Shown here piece after piece: positions 44,306-52,351 of a stretch of 64,000 bases of DNA (positions within the stretch are counted from its first letter, which is position 1; every line of letters begins with the position of its first letter). A program made the translations under genes and the position numbers. Under the pieces are notes generated by a model, which saw only the letters and a list, made by a program, of their open reading frames with translations, did not search any database and had not been told where the DNA came from. The DNA is from Vicinamibacterales bacterium (GTDB lineage: Bacteria > Acidobacteriota > Vicinamibacteria > Vicinamibacterales > UBA8438). The stretch lies in NCBI GenBank assembly GCA_958296065.1, contig CATQHX010000010.1, forward strand, positions 218,814 through 282,813, read 5' to 3'.

Positions 44306-46006
44306 ATGCTGACTTCCGTGCGACGACGATTTCACGCGAGCATCCGCCTGGCGCTGGCGCTGGCCGTGGCGGCCGCCGGCGGCGTCACCGGCTGGACCCA
44401 GGCGCCGGCCGATCCGGCGGCCGGAGAGGCCCTCTTCAACATCTTCGTGGGCTCGACACCCGCCGGCTTCGAGCGGGTGCGCGTGGTGCGAACGGAAGAC
44501 GGGTGGCTCCTGCAGGCGAGCGGCCAGTTGACAGCGCCGGTCCCGGTCGACACCCGGGTCTTCGAAGCCGCCTACGACGCGGAGTGGCGCCCCCGGCGGC
44601 TGACGATAGAGGGTTCACAGGCCGGCATTCCCTTCCGTCTCGACAGCACGTTCGCGGACGGCGCCGCGACGAATGCCCTGCGGGAGGGCGATCGACAGGC
44701 CACGAACGAAGACCGCATCGACCCGGAGTCCGTGCTGCTGCCGAACTCCATCTTCGTCAGCTACGAGGCGCTGGCGATGCGGTTGGCCCAGTCGCAGCCC
44801 GGCCAGGAGTTGCCGATCTACGTCCCGCCACGGGGCCTTCTGTCGGCCCGCATCGAAGCCGTCGGCATCCAGCATATCGAGACGGCCGAACGGATCATCG
44901 AAGCGCGCACCTATCGCATCACGTTCGTCGATCCCAGTCAGCCGCTGGACGCCGAGGTATGGATCGACGAGAGTGGCCGGCTGTTGCGAGTAAGCCTGCC
45001 GTATGCCTCTCTGGAGGTCGCGCGCCGCGATATCGCGTCCGTCTCGGCACGGCTGACCACCGATCCCCCCCACCCGGGAAGCGAGCGCGTGCGCGTGGAA
45101 GCTGCCGGGTTCAGTCTCGCGACCACGGTGATCGCCCCGGTGGACGTGCCCCCGCCGCCCGACGGCCGCTGGCCCGCGGTGGTACTGGTGCCCGGAACCG
45201 GCCCGGTCGACCGCGATGAGACCGTCTCCGGCGTACCGGTCTTCCGTCAACTCGCGTGGACCCTCGCGGATCGTGGATTCGTCGTCGCGCGCTACGACAA
45301 GCGCGGCTACGGACAGAGCGGCGGCCGGGCCGAATCGGCGACGCTCAGCGACTATGCCGAGGACGTGCGCACCATGGTGCGGCACCTGCAACGGCGTAAC
45401 GACGTCGACCGTGACCGCATCGTCGCGGTGGGCTACGGCGAGGGCGGTTGGATCGGCCTGCTGGCGGCACGCCGCGAGAACCGCATCAAGGGGCTCGCGC
45501 TGCTGGCGACCCCCGGCAGCTCCGGCGCGACGTTCGTGCTCGAGCAGCAACGGGACGAACTGCGGCGCATCGGCTCGACGGGAGACGAGCGTCGGGAACG
45601 CATCGCTCTGCAGACGCGCATCAATCGCGCCGTCCTGGGCGAAGGCGAGTGGGACGGCATCCCCGACGCGTTGCGCAGGCAGGCGGACACGCCCCTGTTT
45701 CGAAGCTTCCTGGCCTTCAATCCCACGGCAGAGCTGCGCCGTGTGCGCCAGCCGTTGCTGCTGATTCAGGGCTCGGAGGATCAACTCGTCCCGCCGCATC
45801 ACGCCGAGCGACTCGAACGCATAGCGCAGCGGCGGGACCGGCGGGAATCGACGGTGGAGCTGGTCACGCTCGACGGCATCAATCACCTGCTGCTGCCGGC
45901 AACGGATGCGAGCCCCGAGAACCCGTCGTCCGGAAGCCAGGAAATCACGCCCCGGATCGCCGAGGTGCTAATCGGCTGGATCGAGCGAACCCTGTCGCTC
46001 GAATAG
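44306..46006 (+). CDS. Exported alpha/beta-hydrolase-fold protein lacking the nucleophile Ser
   Basis: From ATG 44306 the 566-residue protein has a signal peptide (LALALAVAAAGGVTGW). Residues 30-270 are beta-rich and unrecognised (FNIFVGSTPAGFERVRVVRT). The C-terminal 290 residues form an alpha/beta hydrolase: VLVPGTGPVDRDE, RYDKRGYGQSGGRAESATLS, then IVAVGYGEGGWIGLLAARRE. The elbow should read GxSxGG, but Gly378 (GGC, 45437-45439) replaces Ser. The acid (GSEDQLVPP) and His (DGINHLLLP) remain. The start is uncertain: ATG 44276 and GTG 44318 are in frame. It is probably periplasmic. Confidence 0.85.
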   Translation: MLTSVRRRFHASIRLALALAVAAAGGVTGWTQAPADPAAGEALFNIFVGSTPAGFERVRVVRTEDGWLLQASGQLTAPVPVDTRVFEAAYDAEWRPRRLTIEGSQAGIPFRLDSTFADGAATNALREGDRQATNEDRIDPESVLLPNSIFVSYEALAMRLAQSQPGQELPIYVPPRGLLSARIEAVGIQHIETAERIIEARTYRITFVDPSQPLDAEVWIDESGRLLRVSLPYASLEVARRDIASVSARLTTDPPHPGSERVRVEAAGFSLATTVIAPVDVPPPPDGRWPAVVLVPGTGPVDRDETVSGVPVFRQLAWTLADRGFVVARYDKRGYGQSGGRAESATLSDYAEDVRTMVRHLQRRNDVDRDRIVAVGYGEGGWIGLLAARRENRIKGLALLATPGSSGATFVLEQQRDELRRIGSTGDERRERIALQTRINRAVLGEGEWDGIPDALRRQADTPLFRSFLAFNPTAELRRVRQPLLLIQGSEDQLVPPHHAERLERIAQRRDRRESTVELVTLDGINHLLLPATDASPENPSSGSQEITPRIAEVLIGWIERTLSLE

Positions 46007-46054
46007 CCCGACAAGCGTCGCTCCGTGGCTCCGATTGCCAAGGTGAACGGCAGG

Positions 46055-46369
46055 TCAGTTTCTCTGTTCGGCTGCGCCGGGCTTCTCACGACTCACGCTG
46101 AGCTCCACCTGGCCCACCCGTACACGATCGCCGTCGGCGAGGTACGCCACATCGATACGCTTGTCGTTGACGAAGGTACCGTTCGTGCTCTTGAGATCCT
46201 CGACCTGAAGCTGCTGTTCAGACGCCGTGAACCTGCAGTGGACTCGCGAGAGGAGCGCATCGCCGACGATGAAGTCGGCGCTCGTCCCTCTGCCCAGCGT
46301 CCGGCCCGCTCCCGGCGGCAGGCGGAAGGTGCGTGTCTGTTCGTCGACCGTTGCACTAATAATCCACAT
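46055..46369 (-). CDS. Single FHA-domain protein
   Basis: This 104-residue protein is essentially one forkhead-associated domain: RTLGRGTSADFIVGDALLSR followed by VHC, then EDLKSTNGTFVNDKRI. The conserved Gly-Arg, Ser-Arg-x-His and Ser-x-x-Asn-Gly residues that contact phosphothreonine are all present. It should bind phospho-Thr peptides in the cytosol. It lies 15 bases after an SDR gene in the same direction; no kinase is adjacent, although a kinase-Hsp70 fusion lies at the left edge of the window. Confidence 0.9.
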   Translation of the reverse strand: MWIISATVDEQTRTFRLPPGAGRTLGRGTSADFIVGDALLSRVHCRFTASEQQLQVEDLKSTNGTFVNDKRIDVAYLADGDRVRVGQVELSVSREKPGAAEQRN

Positions 46370-46384
46370 GGCGCTTTCCCGTGT

Positions 46385-47158
46385 TCAGCCTTTCCGCGGC
46401 TGCGACGGACGGATTTCCACCCGACTGGGCAAGCTGCGCGACTCGTGGCGCAGAAGATCGACGACGACCTGCGCGACATCGGAGACCGTGAGCTTCCACG
46501 GCGCCGCCGCATGCCGATCATCGCTGCCCGCGAACGCGGTCCCGACGGAACCGGGCGCGACCACGCTCACCCGGATGCCGTCGAAACGCACCTCCTGCAT
46601 GAGGGCGGCGGAGAACGCGTCCAGTCCCGCCTTCGACGCGCAATAGGCGGCGCCGTTCGCGAACGGGTAGCTGCCCGCCAGGCTGCCGATGTTGACGATC
46701 CATCCGCCGCCGCGCTGCCGCAACACCGGAATGGCGGCGCGGCAACAGTAGAAGACCCCGCTGAGGTTGGTCTCGATGACCTGTGCCCAGTCATCCACGG
46801 ACTGCTCGGCAACCGCCTCGAAGTGACCTACTCCGGCGTTGTTGATCAGGATATCGACGCCGCCGAAGCGGTCGACCGCCGTCTTGATCACACGTTCCGC
46901 GTCGGCCGGACGCCGCACGTCGGCCGCCACGGTCTCGAGCCGCCCGGCGCCTGCGGCGCCCGTGACCTCCGGCAACACCGACGCCGCCTCGGCGAGCGCC
47001 TCGGCCGAGCGCCCCGAGATCAGTACGTCGGCACCGTATTGCAGCAGGCTCTCCGCCACCTCGCGTCCGATCCCGCGCGAGCCGCCGGTCACCACGGCCA
47101 CCGATCCAGCGAAACGCGTGCTTCCGCCCCGCGCCTCCTTCCCTCCCTCGAGTGTCAT
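46385..47158 (-). CDS. Short-chain dehydrogenase/reductase
   Basis: 257 residues from ATG 47158 (a GTG two codons upstream is possible). Classical SDR motifs are TGGSRGIG (24-31, cofactor), NNAG in LINNAGVGHFEAV, the catalytic Ser in NIGSLAG and YCASK (Tyr-x3-Lys). GRSAEALAEA after beta-2 suggests NADP(H). It catalyses NAD(P)-dependent oxidation or reduction of an alcohol or ketone; the substrate is unknown. It is likely co-transcribed with the FHA protein gene and divergent from the LDH-like gene, with 50 bp between starts. Confidence 0.92.
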   Translation of the reverse strand: MTLEGGKEARGGSTRFAGSVAVVTGGSRGIGREVAESLLQYGADVLISGRSAEALAEAASVLPEVTGAAGAGRLETVAADVRRPADAERVIKTAVDRFGGVDILINNAGVGHFEAVAEQSVDDWAQVIETNLSGVFYCCRAAIPVLRQRGGGWIVNIGSLAGSYPFANGAAYCASKAGLDAFSAALMQEVRFDGIRVSVVAPGSVGTAFAGSDDRHAAAPWKLTVSDVAQVVVDLLRHESRSLPSRVEIRPSQPRKG

Positions 47159-47208
47159 GGCCACTAGAATACCGCGAGCCTCGCAGGCAGTCTCGCGAGA
47201 CCCGAATC

Positions 47209-48057
47209 ATGTCGGTCATCGCAATCCTCGGCGCGGGCACACTCGGCGGCACGCTTGCCCACCTCGTGGCGTCGCACGACCTCTGCCGGGAGGTGCGGCT
47301 GATCGACGACGCCGGCGACGTGGCCGCGGGAAAGGCGCTCGACATCCTGCAAGCGGGCGGGATCGAGCGTTTCGGAACGGCAGTCGTCGGGGACAGCGGC
47401 GCCTCGGCGGCGGTGGGAGCCGACGTGGTGGTCCTGACCGGCCCGGCAACCACTCCCGATGCCGAGTGGAACGCTGGCGACGGCCTGGACCGGCTGCGGC
47501 AGGTGGCCGCGTTCGGCCGAGGTGCCCTTGTCATCTGCGCGGGGGCCGGGCAGCGTCGACTTGTCGAGCGGGGTGTGTCCGAGGCGGGGTTCGACCGGGG
47601 GCGGCTGATCGGATCGTCGCCGGAAGCCCTGCGAGGCGCGTTGCGCGCAATCGTCGCCCTCGAAGTCGGCTGCGAAGCGTCCGAGGTCGCTCTCTCCGTG
47701 CTCGGAGCCCCTCCTGGGCACGTCGTCGTGCCCTGGAGCCAGGCGACGGTGGCCGGAATGTCGCTCGAGGCTGGCCTCGCGCCTGCGCGGCAAAGACGCT
47801 TGCACGAGCGTGCGGCGGCCCTGTGGCCACCCGGACCCTACGCGCTTGCCGCCGCCGCCGGACGGGTCATAGCGTCCCACGCCACCGGAAGCAGCCGCCG
47901 GATGTCGTGTTTCGTCAACGTCGACGGTGAATTCGGGGTGCGGAAGCAGGTGTTGGCCGCTCCCGTCCGACTGGACGCGAGCGGCGTGGCACACATCGTC
48001 GAGCCACAACTGAACGTGCGTGAGCGCAGTCAGCTCGAAGCCGCGTGTACCGGTTGA
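47209..48057 (+). CDS. Lactate/malate-dehydrogenase-fold protein lacking the catalytic His
   Basis: 282 residues with an MDH-like Rossmann start (VIAILGAGTLGGTLAHLVAS), AAGKALDILQAGGIERFGTA and ADVVVLTGPA. The active-site landmarks are not recognisable. The PRKPGMxR substrate loop is replaced by TTPDAEWNAGDGLDRL. The LDxxR catalytic segment reads SSPEALRGAL. The GGHGDxMVP loop with catalytic His reads GAPPGHVVVPWS (from residue 166). NAD binding is likely retained, while malate or lactate turnover is doubtful. The 3' end overlaps convergent lipB by 28 bp. Confidence 0.8.
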   Translation: MSVIAILGAGTLGGTLAHLVASHDLCREVRLIDDAGDVAAGKALDILQAGGIERFGTAVVGDSGASAAVGADVVVLTGPATTPDAEWNAGDGLDRLRQVAAFGRGALVICAGAGQRRLVERGVSEAGFDRGRLIGSSPEALRGALRAIVALEVGCEASEVALSVLGAPPGHVVVPWSQATVAGMSLEAGLAPARQRRLHERAAALWPPGPYALAAAAGRVIASHATGSSRRMSCFVNVDGEFGVRKQVLAAPVRLDASGVAHIVEPQLNVRERSQLEAACTG

Positions 48058-48743
48058 GTCGACGCGCCGGTGGACTGCTCCCGAGCCATTCGCGTTCGCA
48101 ACTCGCGATCGAACACCTCCACGAACCGCTTCGCGACGCAGTCCGCCACCGTAACGGACGATATCTCTCCGCCGGTGAGCTGTTGCAGCGAGGTCACACC
48201 GTAGTCCGTGAGCCCGCAAGGCCGGATCAGCGCGAAATCGTCGAGATCGGTCGTCACGTTGAGCGCAAAGCCGTGACTGGTGACCCAGCGCGACAGCCTC
48301 ACTCCGATGGCAGCCAGCTTGTCGTTGCCGACCCAGACCCCGGTGAGCCCCGGAATGCGCGTCGCGCGGACACCGAACTCGGCCACCGCCCGAATCAGCA
48401 CCTCCTCGAGATCGCGGACGTAACGGTGCACGTCGCAGCGGTCGGGCTTCAACAGAACGATGGGATACCCGACGAGTTGCCCGGGGCCGTGGTAGGTCAC
48501 GTCCCCGCCGCGACGAGTGTCATGGACCTCGACCCCGCGACCGCGCAGGACCGCGGGTGACGCCAGCACGTTCGACGCGGCGGCGCGGACACCGAGTGTA
48601 ATGACGGGCGGATGTTCGAGCAGCAGCAACTGATCGGCAATCAGGTCCCGCTGGCGCTCGGCCACCAACCTCTGCTGCAGGTCGAGCGCGGTATCGTACC
48701 CGACAACGCCCAGGCGCCGCACCTCGAGAGCCCGTTGACCCAT
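48030..48743 (-). CDS. lipB: Lipoyl(octanoyl) transferase
   Basis: 237 residues from ATG 48743. Motifs are LLLLEHPPVITLG, RRGGDVTYHGPGQLVGYPIV (79-98), the catalytic Lys142 in DKLAAIGVRLSRWVTSHGFA, and Cys176 in IRPCGLTDYGVTSL. It transfers octanoyl groups from acyl carrier protein to lipoyl domains, the first step of lipoate assembly. It is 19 bp downstream of a 2-oxoacid dehydrogenase E2 gene, its natural substrate, so the pair is probably one operon. No lipA is seen nearby. Confidence 0.95.
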   Translation of the reverse strand: MGQRALEVRRLGVVGYDTALDLQQRLVAERQRDLIADQLLLLEHPPVITLGVRAAASNVLASPAVLRGRGVEVHDTRRGGDVTYHGPGQLVGYPIVLLKPDRCDVHRYVRDLEEVLIRAVAEFGVRATRIPGLTGVWVGNDKLAAIGVRLSRWVTSHGFALNVTTDLDDFALIRPCGLTDYGVTSLQQLTGGEISSVTVADCVAKRFVEVFDRELRTRMAREQSTGASTQPVHAASS

Positions 48744-48762
48744 GGCGCCTCCCGGGACCGCA

Positions 48763-49971
48763 CTACAGCAGGCTGCTGTCGAACTGCTCCAGGCCCGACT
48801 TGACCCTGGCCATGAATCGATCGGCAATCGCGCCGTCGAGCAGCCGGTGATCGAAGCCGAGCGTCAGGTACGCTCGCAGCCGGGCCGCGACCGTGCCGGA
48901 GTCGTCGATCACCGCCGGGCGGGGCTCGACCGCGCCCACGCAGAGAATAGCCACCTGGGGCTGGTTGATGATCGGCATTCCGAAGATGGACCCGAACGCC
49001 CCGGGATTGGTGATCGTGAACGTGCCGCCCCGCACTTCCTCGGGTACCAGGCGCTTCGAGCGGGCACGCGCTGCAACATCGGCTATCGCCGCGCTCAACT
49101 CCAGGACGCTCTTCTCCCCGGCGCCCTTGATCACCGGCACGATCAGGCCCTGGTCGTCATCGAGCGCCACGGCAATGCCCAGGTTGACCGCCCGTGCATG
49201 TATCACACCGGCGCCGTCGCTGGTGAGCGATGCATTGAGCACCGGCATCTCGACCAGTGCATCGACAACGGCCTTGGCCACGAACGACAGGAAGGTCAAC
49301 TTGGCGCCGCGCCCGGCCGACGAGGCCTGGTGCGCCTCTCGGAGTGCCGCAACCCGCGAGAAATCGACGTCGAACACGGTATGGACGTGGGCCGCTGTGC
49401 GGCGGCTGCGAAGCATGTGCCCCGCGATCTCGCGCCGCATGACCGACAGAGGCTCGACAGGTCGATCGCCGACGGGCGAGACCGGGCTCTTCCCGTTCTC
49501 CACCGGCAACGATGCGACATGCTCCAGGATGTCGTCCTTCGTGACGCGTCCGCCCGCGCCGGTCCCTGCCACGTCGGCAGGGTCGACGCCGTGCTCGCGC
49601 GCCAACCTGCGAACCACGGGTGAGACATGACCCTGACCGCGCCGTCCCACCCGGGCCCCGGACGTGGCCGCACGATCCGGCACTTCCGATTCCGCCGGCG
49701 AGGGTAGGCCGTCGGACTCGCCGACCGCTTCACCCGGCGCCGCGATGGTGGCCACGATGCTGTCCACCGGTACGGTCTCACCCGCCCCCACGCGTACGTC
49801 GGCTAGGACGCCCCCGGCCGGGGAGGGCACCTCCGCGTCCACCTTGTCGGTCGACACCTCGAAGAGCGGCTCGTCCCGATCGACCCGCTCACCTACGCGC
49901 TTGTTCCAGCGAACGATCGTGCCCTCGGCGATGGATTCGCCGAGCTGCGGCATGAGCACGTTGGTTGCCAT
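48763..49971 (-). CDS. 2-oxoacid dehydrogenase complex E2 (dihydrolipoamide acyltransferase)
   Basis: 402 residues in the classic order. The lipoyl domain has lipoyl-Lys43 in EVSTDKVDAEVPSP. After a linker comes a peripheral subunit-binding domain (SPVVRRLAREHGVDPADVAG; GGRVTKDDIL). The catalytic domain carries H375 and D379 in GFDHRLLDGA. It transfers acyl groups to CoA in the pyruvate, 2-oxoglutarate or branched-chain complex. The single lipoyl domain and overall length fit 2-oxoglutarate or branched-chain types; E1 and E3 genes are not in this window. It is followed by lipB. Confidence 0.92.
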   Translation of the reverse strand: MATNVLMPQLGESIAEGTIVRWNKRVGERVDRDEPLFEVSTDKVDAEVPSPAGGVLADVRVGAGETVPVDSIVATIAAPGEAVGESDGLPSPAESEVPDRAATSGARVGRRGQGHVSPVVRRLAREHGVDPADVAGTGAGGRVTKDDILEHVASLPVENGKSPVSPVGDRPVEPLSVMRREIAGHMLRSRRTAAHVHTVFDVDFSRVAALREAHQASSAGRGAKLTFLSFVAKAVVDALVEMPVLNASLTSDGAGVIHARAVNLGIAVALDDDQGLIVPVIKGAGEKSVLELSAAIADVAARARSKRLVPEEVRGGTFTITNPGAFGSIFGMPIINQPQVAILCVGAVEPRPAVIDDSGTVAARLRAYLTLGFDHRLLDGAIADRFMARVKSGLEQFDSSLL

Positions 49972-50050
49972 CGATGGGTTCCGGCCGGCATGGCGAAGGG
50001 CGTGAAGGCTTCACGCCGGGCGCCGCGCACGAGAGCCATGTACAGAACAG

Positions 50051-50078
50051 GAGGCTGGATCAACTTGGATCCAGCCTC
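50051..50078 (-). terminator. Hairpin after the HU-like gene
   Basis: GAGGCTGGATC (50051-50061) and GATCCAGCCTC (50068-50078) form a perfect 11-bp stem with a 6-base loop, about 47 bases after the stop of the leftward HU-like gene and before the E2 gene start. It is a reasonable intergenic terminator for the HU-like transcript. Confidence 0.55.
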
Positions 50079-50124
50079 GCATACCGAGAATCAACGGACC
50101 GCACCGTCGATCCGCGTGGGGTGT

Positions 50125-50439
50125 CTACGCTTCAGGAAGAACGGCGTCCTTGAGCTGCTTCGCGATGCGTGCCTTGACCACCTGCTTCGCAGGGATCTCG
50201 ATGGCTTCTCCCGTCGCCGGGTTCCGGCCCATCCGTGCTTCGCGTTTCTGCAATACGAGCTTGGCGATACCGGGAAGCGTGAACTCGCCGGAGTCCTGAA
50301 GCTGTTGCTCGCACAGCTGCTGCAGCTCATCGAAGAACGCACGCACGTCCCCGCGCCTGAGGGTGATATCGAATTGCTCCATGTGCTCGACGAAATGCGC
50401 GAACAATTCGGTCTTGCCCATCTTCCGGGCTGCGGCCAT
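50125..50439 (-). CDS. HU/IHF-like DNA-binding protein
   Basis: 104 residues from ATG 50439 with GGGAG upstream. The C-terminal half has the HU signature GRNPATGEAIEIPAKQVVKA with a KARIAKQLKDAV end, and the beta-arm region DSGEFTLPGIAKLVLQKREA. The N-terminal helix pair is slightly longer than in typical HU (FAHFVEHMEQFDITLRRGDV), resembling HU-like variants. It bends or compacts DNA as a dimer. It is transcribed alone, divergent from queF. Confidence 0.9.
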   Translation of the reverse strand: MAAARKMGKTELFAHFVEHMEQFDITLRRGDVRAFFDELQQLCEQQLQDSGEFTLPGIAKLVLQKREARMGRNPATGEAIEIPAKQVVKARIAKQLKDAVLPEA

Positions 50440-50613
50440 CGACGCTCCCCCTTGGTGTTGGCGCGCTGTCCCCGGACGCCTCGGCGACCGCGCGCGCAGG
50501 CGATCATCCGGACAAAAAACTCAATTGGAGGCGGGAAAATCCTAACGTGGGCCGAGCCGCGTGTCAATTCGTTCACGGCCCGGCACATCCCCGATTCAAG
50601 CTAAACTCATCGG

Positions 50614-50958
50614 GTGCCGCCGATCGAAACGTTTCCCAATCCCAGACGCGGGCGCGACTACGAAATCGCCATCCACTGTCCCGAGTTCACGTCGCTTTGT
50701 CCCAAGACGGGGCTCCCCGACTTCGGAGAGGTCCGGATCACCTACGTGCCGGACGAACGCTGCATCGAGCTCAAGGCCCTGAAGTACTACCTGGTCGGAT
50801 TCCGCAACCAGGGCATCTTCTACGAGGACGTGACGAACCGGATCCTGGACGACCTCGTCGCAGCCTGCGAGCCGCGGCGAATGACCGTGGTCGGCGACTT
50901 TTCCGTACGCGGCGGCATCACCACCCGGGTGACGGCAACCCATGAGTCCGCGCGGTAG
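50614..50958 (+). CDS. queF: NADPH-dependent 7-cyano-7-deazaguanine reductase
   Basis: 114 residues, the short single-domain QueF form. Catalytic Cys29 lies in CPEFTSLCPKTGLPDFGEVR, with the conserved Asp36, and ELKALKYYLVGFRNQGIFYE is the QueF signature that follows. It reduces preQ0 to preQ1 in queuosine synthesis, in the cytosol. The GTG start at 50614 lacks a Shine-Dalgarno sequence. A TAAACT hexamer lies only 8 bases upstream, so leaderless translation is possible but unproven. Confidence 0.95.
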   Translation: MPPIETFPNPRRGRDYEIAIHCPEFTSLCPKTGLPDFGEVRITYVPDERCIELKALKYYLVGFRNQGIFYEDVTNRILDDLVAACEPRRMTVVGDFSVRGGITTRVTATHESAR

Positions 50959-51027
50959 AACGGCGTGGATTCGTTGCGAAGCTGGTTCGACGGAGAACGG
51001 AACTGACGGGCGGACGATTTCCGGGCG

Positions 51028-51321
51028 ATGAGCAATCATGAGCCGCCACACGAAGTGCCCATCGAAGCAGAGTTGGATCTGCACACCTTCGCACCCCGCG
51101 ATGTCCGGTCCGTGGTCACGGAGTACGTGCACGCCGCATCGGCGGCCGGCCTGCGGGAAGTACGCATCGTGCACGGTCGGGGCTCCGGGGTTCAAAGGGG
51201 CAACGTGCAGGCCACGCTCGAGCGACATCCCCTGGTCACCGCCTTCTGGGACGCGCCCGGGTCTCACCTCGGTGCAACGATCGCATCGATCCGGGCCGCC
51301 GCGCCGGGCGACGCCTGCTGA
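51028..51321 (+). CDS. Small Smr-domain protein
   Basis: 97 residues forming one Smr (MutS2 C-terminal) domain: AELDLHTFAPRDVRSVVTEY, AGLREVRIVHGRGSGVQRGN and HLGATIASIRA. The LDLH and HGRGSG motifs are those of Smr nucleases, which cut branched DNA or RNA. Stand-alone Smr proteins are less well characterised than MutS2. The gene follows queF by about 70 bases, and its 3' end overlaps the most likely start of the next gene. Confidence 0.88.
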   Translation: MSNHEPPHEVPIEAELDLHTFAPRDVRSVVTEYVHAASAAGLREVRIVHGRGSGVQRGNVQATLERHPLVTAFWDAPGSHLGATIASIRAAAPGDAC

Positions 51322-52282
51322 CCCTCCCGGCATCCCGACCCGCAAACGGAGCCCGGCGACGCGGTCCATCGCCACACGGCTCATCGGATGTCTCTCGCTG
51401 GCCTTCGTTGCGCCGGCGAGCGCCCAGCCGCATCTGCCCGAGATGGCCATCGAGGCTCCCGAGAGCTTGCGCGCCGTCGCCAGCCGGATCCAGCGGCTCG
51501 ACGCCGGCCGCCTGCAGGCGGTAGTGCGTCTGGTCGGCCTCCGCGATCCGGGCAACCCCATCCGGATCGTGCTGGTTCCGGAGGAATCCCGCATCGCGCG
51601 CGACACCGCGCCGTGGGTCGCGGCATTCGCCGATCCGCCGCACGATCTGATAGTGCTGTTTCCGGACCGCATCGGCAGTTATCCGCACGACTCGATGGAA
51701 GTGGTGCTTCACCACGAGGTAACCCACATCCTGGCCGCGCGCGCCGCAGGCGGCGGGCGCCTGCCACGCTGGTTCGGCGAGGGGCTCGCCAGCGTCGCGG
51801 AACGGAGCTGGGGTATCGGCAACCGGTCCCGGTTCCTGTGGGCGACGGCCATGGCCGGCCGGCCGACCGTCACCACGCTGGAGGGACTCTTCGCGGGAGA
51901 CGGACGCGACGCGGCGCGCGCCTACATCATCTCCCACGCCATCGTGCGGGACATCATCCGGAGGCACGGCGCCGCCGTCGTCCCGCGCATCCTGTCCGCG
52001 GTAGCGGCGGGAGCCACCTTCGACAATGCCTTCATTGGCGCCACCGGGACCACGGTGCGCGGCGCAACGCGCCTGTTCTGGCGCAGCTCGGGCGGCTGGG
52101 AGGAATGGATCACCTTCATCGCCAGCCCCTTCACCCTCTGGACCCTCATCACCAGCCTGGCCCTGGCCGCGATCTGGCGCCACCGCCTGCGGCGCGCCGA
52201 GCGCCGGCGCCGCTGGGAGGCCGAGGAGGCGCTCGATACGGATCCCTGGGACGAACACCGGCCGGACTATCGGGTGCACTGA
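51272..52282 (+). CDS. Membrane-anchored peptidase-MA-like zinc protease
   Basis: The protein has an export signal (RLIGCLSLAFVAPASAQ), a gluzincin-like site HHEVTHILAARAAGGGRLPR-WFGEGLASVAE (HExxH near residue 147, Glu in GEG), and a C-terminal transmembrane helix (PFTLWTLITSLALAAIWRHR) followed by basic residues. It should be a membrane-tethered periplasmic peptidase. The start is unclear: no ATG is available after the Smr stop. GTG 51272, within the Smr gene, is the nearest candidate and gives 336 residues with about 30 residues before the signal. Confidence 0.78.
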   Translation: MQRSHRSGPPRRATPADPPGIPTRKRSPATRSIATRLIGCLSLAFVAPASAQPHLPEMAIEAPESLRAVASRIQRLDAGRLQAVVRLVGLRDPGNPIRIVLVPEESRIARDTAPWVAAFADPPHDLIVLFPDRIGSYPHDSMEVVLHHEVTHILAARAAGGGRLPRWFGEGLASVAERSWGIGNRSRFLWATAMAGRPTVTTLEGLFAGDGRDAARAYIISHAIVRDIIRRHGAAVVPRILSAVAAGATFDNAFIGATGTTVRGATRLFWRSSGGWEEWITFIASPFTLWTLITSLALAAIWRHRLRRAERRRRWEAEEALDTDPWDEHRPDYRVH

Positions 52283-52351
52283 GCCCCACGCGGGGGCCGA
52301 AACCCGCACCGCCCCACCGGTCGCCGGCGCTCGCGCGGCGCCGGACGTCTC

